From Clavibacter michiganensis subsp. insidiosus (GTDB taxonomy: Bacteria; Actinomycetota; Actinomycetes; Actinomycetales; Microbacteriaceae): 64,000 nucleotides of DNA. A program made the position numbers and the translations under genes. The notes under the pieces were generated by a model. The model had not been told where the DNA came from and searched no databases. It worked only from the letters and a program-made list of their open reading frames with translations. The stretch spans positions 310,001 through 374,000 of the forward strand of contig NZ_MZMO01000001.1 of assembly GCF_002240565.1 (NCBI RefSeq). Reading direction: 5' to 3'. Of the stretch, positions 16,179-21,898 are shown piece by piece. Numbering within the stretch: position 1 is the first letter of the stretch; each line of letters opens with the position of its first letter.

Positions 16179-16913
16179 ATGACCTTCCGCTACGCGCCCG
16201 AGCCCGAACCGGCCCCGCCCCGTGAGCGGAAGACGTCGAACGGCATCGGTCTCGCGGCGCTCATCGTGGGCGTCGCGGCGCTCATCGGCTCGCTCATCCC
16301 GCTCGTCAACTACGCGTCGGGGTTCCTCGCGGTCGTCGGCATCGTGCTCGGGATCATCGGCCTGCTCCTCCGCGACCGGCCCAAGGGCAGGGCGCTCGCC
16401 GGCCTCATCGTCAGCGTCGCGGCGCTGATCCTCTCGATCGTGCTCGCGATCGCCTACACGGTGGGCATCGTCACGATCATCGGCGACGCCGTGGAGGAGT
16501 CGCGCTCGTCGGCGAGCCCGGTGCCCCTGCCCGAGCCGCAGGGCACCGGGTCGCCGGACGACGGGGTCACCGCCGACGACGTGACCGCCGACGACGTGAC
16601 CGTCTCCTACGAGCTGACCGGCACCGTCCCGACCGTGAGCGCCGCTTGGTCCGGCCGCCTCGGCGAGGTGTTCGGCGCCGACGAGGCCGCGGACCAGCCG
16701 CTGCCGTTCACGCGCGAGGTCGTGCTCACGGGCGGCAGCGCCTTCGGCGACGAGCGCCTGATCCTCGTCGGCACGGGAGGCGCCGAGGCGGGCGACGTGA
16801 CCTGCCGGATCCTCGTGGACGGCACCGTCGTCACCGAGCAGACCGCGAGCGGCGCGCACGCGCGCGCGGCCTGCGTCGTGACGGCCGCCGAGGTCCGCGC
16901 GGCCGCGGGCTAG
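16179..16913 (+). CDS. DUF4190-like membrane protein with MmpS-like C-terminal domain
   Basis: 244 aa. A proline/charged N-terminus (1-22) is followed by three hydrophobic segments (about 24-45, 48-65, 72-95) of the DUF4190 type, a linker with three TADDV-type repeats (~128-142), and an extracytoplasmic domain (~143-240). This domain resembles MmpS/transport-accessory proteins: it ends in CRILVDGTVVTEQT ... ACVV, with the two cysteines typical of that fold. No MmpL partner is adjacent, so its role (envelope-associated, perhaps accessory to export) is open. Confidence 0.65.
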   Translation: MTFRYAPEPEPAPPRERKTSNGIGLAALIVGVAALIGSLIPLVNYASGFLAVVGIVLGIIGLLLRDRPKGRALAGLIVSVAALILSIVLAIAYTVGIVTIIGDAVEESRSSASPVPLPEPQGTGSPDDGVTADDVTADDVTVSYELTGTVPTVSAAWSGRLGEVFGADEAADQPLPFTREVVLTGGSAFGDERLILVGTGGAEAGDVTCRILVDGTVVTEQTASGAHARAACVVTAAEVRAAAG

Positions 16914-16917
16914 AGGC

Positions 16918-16944
16918 GGGCCCGGCGCGCATCGCACCGGGCCC
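16918..16944 (+). terminator. Hairpin after the MmpS-like gene
   Basis: GGGCCCGG (16918-16925) pairs with CCGGGCCC (16937-16944), 5 bp after the stop codon. The remainder of the gap to 17151 shows no gene. Confidence 0.55.
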
Positions 16945-17151
16945 TCCCGTGGGGGCGAGGTCCCCGAACCCTCCCTCGTCGTCCGACCGGCACGTGGTGG
17001 TGAGCTGTACCCGTGCACCGTTCCCGGTGCGAGGTGCGGGGCTGACGTGTGCTCGGCTCTCGCCGGGTGCGCTGCCCTCCGCGCCACAGGGGATCAGGTT
17101 GCCCGCTGATCCGCCGGGGTGTGCCCGCTCCGGACGACTACCGACTCGCCC

Positions 17152-17640
17152 CTACGCCTCCTCGACCAGCTCCACCCCCCAGTTCGCGCGCTGGATCCTG
17201 GCGTCGAGCTCCCGCAGCTCCCGGGCCGTGTCGTCGGCCCGGTCGCGCACCTCGCCGATCGGCAGCGCCGAGATCTGCCGCAGCTCGCTCCGCATCTGCC
17301 GCGGCGCGTAGCCGGCGCTGCCCGCGCCGGCCCGGCCGGATGCGGCGTCGGCCGCGGCCGTGAGGATCCCATGCCGCGTCCGCCGCGCGTCCCGCCGGGC
17401 GAGCGCGGACGTGAGGGGCGTGCCGTCGTCGAGGCGGGCGGCCGTGTTCGTGAGGTTGATCCGCGTGACGAGCACCGCGAGCCGGTCCACCGTCTCGCCC
17501 GCCTCCGCGAGGAGCGCGGCGGCGTCCTCCGCGGGATCCTCGCCCTCCTGGTACCGGGCCGTCGCCTGGATCCTGCTCCGCAGCGACTCGATGCCCCTCT
17601 GCAGGTCGGACCGTTCCATCAGCGCCTCGGCGAGTCTCAT
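17152..17640 (-). CDS. DIP1984 family protein
   Basis: 162 aa mostly helical protein. The N-terminus MRLAEALMERSDLQRGIESLRSR, the QEGEDP segment and INLTNT (~60) identify the DIP1984 (septicolysin-annotated) family, found widely in bacteria but without a proven function. Heptad-like helices suggest an oligomeric coiled-coil. There is no signal peptide, so it is cytoplasmic, and the 'septicolysin' label should not be taken as evidence for a toxin. A GACGGT hexamer 6 bp upstream weakly matches the leaderless -10 pattern. Confidence 0.82.
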   Translation of the reverse strand: MRLAEALMERSDLQRGIESLRSRIQATARYQEGEDPAEDAAALLAEAGETVDRLAVLVTRINLTNTAARLDDGTPLTSALARRDARRTRHGILTAAADAASGRAGAGSAGYAPRQMRSELRQISALPIGEVRDRADDTARELRELDARIQRANWGVELVEEA

Positions 17641-17768
17641 GCATCCACCGTCTCACGGCTCCGATCCCCGGGTGGAGCCCGCGTCCAGCTCCCGTCCGCC
17701 TCGCGGTCACCGCGCTCATGGATGATGGTCGATGGTCCCGCACCGGGCGGGCCGGGAGAGGAGCAGCC

Positions 17769-18650
17769 GTGAGCGCAGCGGATCGATCGGACGAGCAGGG
17801 CGGGAAGCGGGGACTGGTCCTCGGCGGCGGCGGCGTCGCCGGGATCGCATGGGAGACGGGACTCCTCTCGGGCCTCATCGCGGCGGGCGTCGACCTCGGC
17901 GCGGCCGACACGGTCGTCGGCACCTCGGCCGGATCCGTCGTCGCGATCAACCTGCGCGCGGGGGCCATCGACGCCGCCTACGACGAGCACTTCGTCGACG
18001 TGGCGGGCATGGCCGAGCCGATGGGCAGCCGCGACCTCGCGCGCACCGTCGAGGTCATCGGCGAGGGCGTCGCGAGCACCGAGGGCGAGATCCCGACCCG
18101 GCAGAGGATCGGCGAGTTCGCGCTCGAGGAGTACGACCCCGAGGTGGACGACGCCGCGAGCGTCGAGCGCATCGGCCAGCTGCTCCCGATCCGCGACTGG
18201 CCCGAGCAGGATCTCCGCATCACCGCGGTCGACGCCGGCACCGGCCGCTTCACCGTCTTCGACACGGCCTCCGGCGCCGACCTCGTGCGCGCGTCCGCCG
18301 CGAGCTGCGCCGTCCCCGGCGTCTTCCCGCCCGTCACGATCGACGGCCGCCCCTACATGGACGGCGGCATGCGCTCCGGCACGAACGCCGACGTCGTCGC
18401 CGACCACGAGCGGATCCTCGTCATCGCGTGCGGCCCCGAGGCCCCGCAGAGCGGCATGGGCCCGACGCTCTCCACCGTCGTGCAGCAGCTGCGCGGCCGG
18501 GCCGACGTGCTCGTGATCCAGGCCGACGCCGAGAGCACGGCCGCCTTCGGCGAGAACTCGCTCCTGCTCTCGACCCGGAAGGCCTCCGCCGAGGCGGGTC
18601 GCCGCCAGGCCGAGCGGCTCGCCGAGGAGATCCGCGCCTTCTGGGGCTGA
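17769..18650 (+). CDS. Patatin-like phospholipase family protein
   Basis: 293 aa serine acyl-hydrolase. The oxyanion loop GGGGVAG lies at residues 19-25, the nucleophile is S53 in GTSAGS, and the catalytic Asp is D198 in YMDGGMRSG, completing the Ser-Asp dyad of the patatin family. It lacks a signal peptide, so it likely acts on membrane lipids or acyl substrates from the cytoplasm, similar to RssA-type bacterial members. GTG 17769 is selected because GGAG lies 8 bp upstream; the longer open frame overlaps the promoter region. Followed by a strong hairpin. Confidence 0.88.
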   Translation: MSAADRSDEQGGKRGLVLGGGGVAGIAWETGLLSGLIAAGVDLGAADTVVGTSAGSVVAINLRAGAIDAAYDEHFVDVAGMAEPMGSRDLARTVEVIGEGVASTEGEIPTRQRIGEFALEEYDPEVDDAASVERIGQLLPIRDWPEQDLRITAVDAGTGRFTVFDTASGADLVRASAASCAVPGVFPPVTIDGRPYMDGGMRSGTNADVVADHERILVIACGPEAPQSGMGPTLSTVVQQLRGRADVLVIQADAESTAAFGENSLLLSTRKASAEAGRRQAERLAEEIRAFWG

Positions 18651-18671
18651 TCCCGCCCGCACCACGTCGAG

Positions 18672-18700
18672 GGGCCCGGCCGCGCATCGCGGCCGGGCCC
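18672..18700. terminator. Bidirectional hairpin terminator
   Basis: A perfect 13-bp inverted repeat GGGCCCGGCCGCG (18672-18684 with 18688-18700), 3-nt loop, between the patatin gene and the convergent methyltransferase remnant. Minus-strand side abuts the remnant's stop. Confidence 0.75.
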
Positions 18701-18701
18701 G

Positions 18702-18959
18702 TCAGCTTTCCGGAGCGAGCGGGCGGTGTCCCACGGCGACCAGCCGGTCGCCGGAGGGGCGATGCGCCGCCGCGGCGATCGTCACGTCGACCAGACCCGC
18801 TGCGCCGAGCGCGTCCGTGAGCTCCCGCCGCGTCCACGGCCGCATCGCGAAGTCGAAGGGCTCGACCACGGTCGGCGCTCCGGGGGTGAGGACCTCGTGC
18901 AGCTCGCTCACGCGCACCAGCGGATCGGCCCACGTCGTGCTGCTGCGGAAGCGGACCGT
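18702..18959 (-). pseudogene. C-terminal remnant of a SAM-dependent methyltransferase
   Basis: About 85 codons on the minus strand match the end of a class I methyltransferase: ADPLVRVSELHEVLTPGAP is the usual 'L-x-E-x-x-R-V-L-x-P-G-G' segment, followed by a strand/helix pair and a final RLVAVGHRP strand. The SAM-binding N-terminal half is missing; the frame continues to 19115 but that part is unlike any methyltransferase and overlaps the start of the secreted-protein gene on the other strand. Homology stops at about 18960, exactly where the lower-GC segment begins, so an insertion/deletion replaced the 5' half. Confidence 0.6.
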
Positions 18960-19004
18960 GCGTCTCGACGGGGCAGAAAGCCCCATCGAATCAAGGAGAA
19001 GGAC

Positions 19005-19664
19005 ATGAAGACGAACTCTGCGCGCGGACGCATGCTCCGTCGCGCAACGGCAGCGACTGCGATCGTTCTCAGCCTGGTGATGGTGATCAGCGCTGATCCG
19101 GCGTCGGCATCCCAACAGAATGCAGCGCCGGTTCCCGATGACGTGACCAGTCTGCCCTCGAGCGTCAGCCGGCTGAGCTACGACCCGAATATCGCGGCGG
19201 TGCAGAAAGACATAGCCGAGCAGGGTGGAGGTGCGGTACTGGGCTCCACGACGGTGCCCTACTCCGCAGAGGTCGGGACGCCTGGACCGAGTGCTGACGC
19301 GACGGGTTCGGGGGCGCCGTCTGGATGCAGCTTGACGGTCACGGTCTACATCACCTATCGCACGAAATCCCGAAGCAGCGTGTACAACGAGTCGACGACA
19401 TACTGTCCAGGGGCGAAGACCTACATGGAGCTGACCATAGTGAAGGAGGACACCATCTTCGGCACGACGAGGACCGTCGCGGACAAGTCCTTCCTGGGAG
19501 GCGGCGATTTCAGCGCGGAGGTTCCGTACTTCTGTCCCACAGGCAACATCAGCGGATTTCAGGGTCGCACTTACTCGGAGATCACCATAGGTGGTCAGGA
19601 GTACAAGGCGAGTGCATACGACGGCACCGAGGGCGGCGGCTTCTACCGGTACAACTGCGGATAG
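19005..19664 (+). CDS. Secreted protein of unknown family
   Basis: 219 aa exported protein that I do not recognise. Residues 1-36 are a Sec signal peptide (KTNSARGRMLRR, hydrophobic core, ASA cleavage). The mature part has a Ser/Gly/Ala-rich linker (60-95) and a compact C-terminal domain (100-219) with four cysteines (CSLTV, YCPGA, FCPTG, YNCG), which could form two disulfides. A very good AAGGAG site 7 bp before ATG 19005 supports expression. Its GC content is lower than that of neighbours and it lies at the break of the methyltransferase remnant, suggesting acquisition. Confidence 0.7.
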   Translation: MKTNSARGRMLRRATAATAIVLSLVMVISADPASASQQNAAPVPDDVTSLPSSVSRLSYDPNIAAVQKDIAEQGGGAVLGSTTVPYSAEVGTPGPSADATGSGAPSGCSLTVTVYITYRTKSRSSVYNESTTYCPGAKTYMELTIVKEDTIFGTTRTVADKSFLGGGDFSAEVPYFCPTGNISGFQGRTYSEITIGGQEYKASAYDGTEGGGFYRYNCG

Positions 19665-19676
19665 CTGTTCTTCTTC

Positions 19677-19725
19677 AGGCGGGGGCGGGCGAGCACCGCA
19701 GCGGGTTCACGCTCCGCCCCCGCCT
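19677..19725. terminator. Hairpin between convergent genes
   Basis: 12-bp perfect arms AGGCGGGGGCGG (19677-19688) and 19714-19725 with a 25-nt loop. It ends the secreted-protein gene and overlaps the 3' end of the convergent gene at 19707. Confidence 0.6.
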
Positions 19726-20144
19726 CTCTTCGCGATCTCCAGGACGCCGTCGAGAAGGCGTGATGGAGCTCCCTCCTCTCGCCAGTGGCAGAACTTGATG
19801 ACGTCCCATCGATCACCATTCGGTATGTCCAGCGTGGGATATCCGTTGCCGTCAAGCAGCCAGCTGCATTGCGGTGCTCGCGATATGACTGTCTCGCCCA
19901 GGTAGACAGCTATGTCCTTGAGCAGTTCGGGCGCGCGGGCCGGCGGCAGCGAGGCGAGTCGCACGTCGAGGGACTCGACGCTCTCATCGCCCATGTCCAG
20001 ATCAATGCTCTCCTCTCGCGCGAAGGCATCCAACGCGGACCACTCGTTCAGGTGGCCGACTCGACGATCGGGGATGGGGGCTGCTGCGGAGTACGAGGAG
20101 ACGCGGAAGGGGAGCAGCTGCGGCTTGATGAACATCTCTGTCAT
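19707..20144 (-). CDS. Hypothetical cytoplasmic protein
   Basis: 145 aa, no signal peptide or membrane segment, family not recognised. The pattern LLKDIAVYLGETVI followed by W-x-x-x-G-N-G-Y-P-T-L near residues 75-105 is reminiscent of small proteins found beside secreted toxins in actinobacteria, but that is only a resemblance. The start at 20144 has TAGGTT exactly 6 bp upstream. It is convergent with the secreted protein at 19005 and shares the moderately lower GC of that segment. Confidence 0.6.
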   Translation of the reverse strand: MTEMFIKPQLLPFRVSSYSAAAPIPDRRVGHLNEWSALDAFAREESIDLDMGDESVESLDVRLASLPPARAPELLKDIAVYLGETVISRAPQCSWLLDGNGYPTLDIPNGDRWDVIKFCHWREEGAPSRLLDGVLEIAKRGGGGA

Positions 20145-20150
20145 ACGCGC

Positions 20151-20156
20151 AACCTA
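20151..20156 (-). promoter_or_regulatory. Leaderless -10 box of the 19707-20144 gene
   Basis: TAGGTT on the minus strand, 6 bp before ATG 20144; it overlaps the end of idi. Confidence 0.5.
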
Positions 20157-20783
20157 GTCATCGCTGTCCGCTCGCTTCGACGGGATGCACAGCATGCAGC
20201 AGACCTCAGGCGGCGGGCACGGGTCGGCGTCCGCCTTCGCGAGACCCGCGTGCGCCGCGTGCTCCGGGTAGAGCAGCGGCAGCTGCAGCGTGAGCCACGG
20301 GCTGAACGCCCACGGCGTGTGGGCGACCGCGGGGATGAGATGCTCGGGATCCACCCACTGGAACTCGCCGACCTCCTCGGGCCGCGGATCCACCGGCGTG
20401 GCCGCGACCGCGCGGAACACCGGGCAGATCTCGTTCTCGACGACGCCCGCGGCATCCGTCGCGCGGTAGCGGAAGTCCGGCAGCACGAGCTCGACGGACG
20501 CGAGCGTCAGCCCCAGCTCCTGCTCGGCGCGGCGGTGCACGGCCTCGACCATGTCCTCGTCGGGCGCGGGGTGGCCGCAGAACGAGTTGGTCCAGACGCC
20601 GGGCCAGGTGAGCTTGCCGATGGCGCGGCGGGTGACGAGGATCCGGCCCTCCGCGTCGAACACGTGGCACGAGAACGCGAGGTGCAGCGCGGTGTCGCGG
20701 GTGTGGACCGTCGCCTTGGGCGCCGTCCCGATGGTCTCGCCGTCGTCATCCAAGAGGACGACGAGCTCGGTGTGCTGTGGCAT
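20154..20783 (-). CDS. idi: Isopentenyl-diphosphate delta-isomerase (type 1)
   Basis: 209 aa Nudix-fold enzyme. The catalytic Cys is C69 in NSFCGHPAPDE and the catalytic Glu lies in ENEICPVF (about 116-118); TRR and WPG metal/substrate segments precede them. It interconverts IPP and DMAPP, the priming step for isoprenoid chains. It is divergent from crtE with only 44 bp between the start codons, so the two promoters overlap and are probably co-regulated. GGGAGC upstream supports ATG 20783 rather than the longer frame to 20861. The C-terminal ~25 residues, with a CCMLC cluster, extend past the usual end of the family. Confidence 0.94.
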   Translation of the reverse strand: MPQHTELVVLLDDDGETIGTAPKATVHTRDTALHLAFSCHVFDAEGRILVTRRAIGKLTWPGVWTNSFCGHPAPDEDMVEAVHRRAEQELGLTLASVELVLPDFRYRATDAAGVVENEICPVFRAVAATPVDPRPEEVGEFQWVDPEHLIPAVAHTPWAFSPWLTLQLPLLYPEHAAHAGLAKADADPCPPPEVCCMLCIPSKRADSDD

Positions 20784-20815
20784 GCGCTCCCTGCTTTCCG
20801 TTACCCCCACGATGT

Positions 20816-20821
20816 TAGGTT
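20816..20821 (+). promoter_or_regulatory. Leaderless -10 box of the crt operon
   Basis: TAGGTT, 6 bp before GTG 20828, inside the 44-bp idi/crtE divergent gap. Confidence 0.55.
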
Positions 20822-20827
20822 TCATCC

Positions 20828-21898
20828 GTGGACGCCACCAACCTCGCTGCCGTCTCCACATCGAGGCAGGCCCATGTGAACGGCGTCCTGGACGCGTTCT
20901 TCGCCCGCTCGCTCGTCCGCGCGGAGGTCATGGGCGACGAGTACGTGAAGCTGTGGCGCACGCTCGAGTCGAACACCGCGGGCGGCAAGCGCTTCCGTCC
21001 GCGCATGGTCATGGCCGCGTACGACGGCCTCGGCGGCCAGGACGTGCAGGCCGCGGCCCACGTCGGCGCGGCGTTCGAGATGCTCCACACCGCGCTCATC
21101 GTCCACGACGACGTCATCGACCGCGACTTCACCCGGCGCGGCGGCCCGAACGTCTCGGGCGCCTACCGCGACATCGCCACCACGCAGGGCCTGCCCCAGC
21201 CGCTCGCCGAGCACCGCGGCATGTCGGCCGCCGTCATCGCGGGCGACCTGGCGCTCGTCAACGCCTACCGTCTCATCGACGCGAGCGGCGTCCGCGACCT
21301 CACCCGGTCGCACCTCATGGAGATCCTCGACGACGCCGTGTTCGCGTCGGCCGCGGGCGAGCTCATCGACGTCGAGTTCTCGCTCACCGCCGATGTGCCG
21401 AGCGTCGACGAGATCCTTCGCATGGAGCGCCTCAAGACCGCCGTGTACTCGTTCGAGGCGCCGCTCCAGGCGGGCGCCGTGCTCGCGGGCGCGCGACCCG
21501 AGGTGGTCGCGGCGCTCGGCGACTTCGGCCGCGACATCGGCATCGCCTACCAGGTGGTCGACGACGTGCTCGGCGTCTTCGGCGACGAGCAGGAGACCGG
21601 CAAGACCAACCTCGGCGACCTGCGCGAGGGCAAGCGCACCGTGCTCATCGCGCACGCCGTCCGCTCGTCGGAGTGGGGCGAGATCAGCGCGCTCGTCGGC
21701 AAGGACGACCTCTCCCGCGGCGAGGCGGCGCTGGTGCGCTCGGTGCTGGAGAGCTCGGGCGCCCGGGCCTACGCCGAGGGCGTCGCGCGGGACCTCGCGG
21801 TCGCGGCCGTCGCGCGCCTCGACGACCCGGTCGTGCCGGAGGCGCTCCGCCGGGAGCTCGCGCCCGTCGCGGAGTCCGTGCTCGGGCGCATCCGATGA
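20828..21898 (+). CDS. crtE: Geranylgeranyl diphosphate synthase
   Basis: 356 aa trans-prenyltransferase. The first Asp-rich motif is HDDVID (D94, D95, D98), with GGKRFRP (52-58) ahead of it, and the second is VVDDVLG (D245, D246) followed by GDEQETGK. It elongates DMAPP/IPP to the C20 precursor for phytoene. The length and position at the head of the carotenoid operon match actinobacterial CrtE/IdsA; chain length cannot be proven from sequence. The stop overlaps the crtB start (ATGA), so translation is coupled. Confidence 0.92.
   Translation: MDATNLAAVSTSRQAHVNGVLDAFFARSLVRAEVMGDEYVKLWRTLESNTAGGKRFRPRMVMAAYDGLGGQDVQAAAHVGAAFEMLHTALIVHDDVIDRDFTRRGGPNVSGAYRDIATTQGLPQPLAEHRGMSAAVIAGDLALVNAYRLIDASGVRDLTRSHLMEILDDAVFASAAGELIDVEFSLTADVPSVDEILRMERLKTAVYSFEAPLQAGAVLAGARPEVVAALGDFGRDIGIAYQVVDDVLGVFGDEQETGKTNLGDLREGKRTVLIAHAVRSSEWGEISALVGKDDLSRGEAALVRSVLESSGARAYAEGVARDLAVAAVARLDDPVVPEALRRELAPVAESVLGRIR

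Noticed and set aside
17152..17640. Septicolysin toxin
   Set aside because: The DIP1984 protein has no signal peptide and no pore-forming features.
18702..19115. Intact 137-aa gene
   Set aside because: Only the last ~85 codons resemble a methyltransferase. The rest overlaps a strong opposite-strand gene start.
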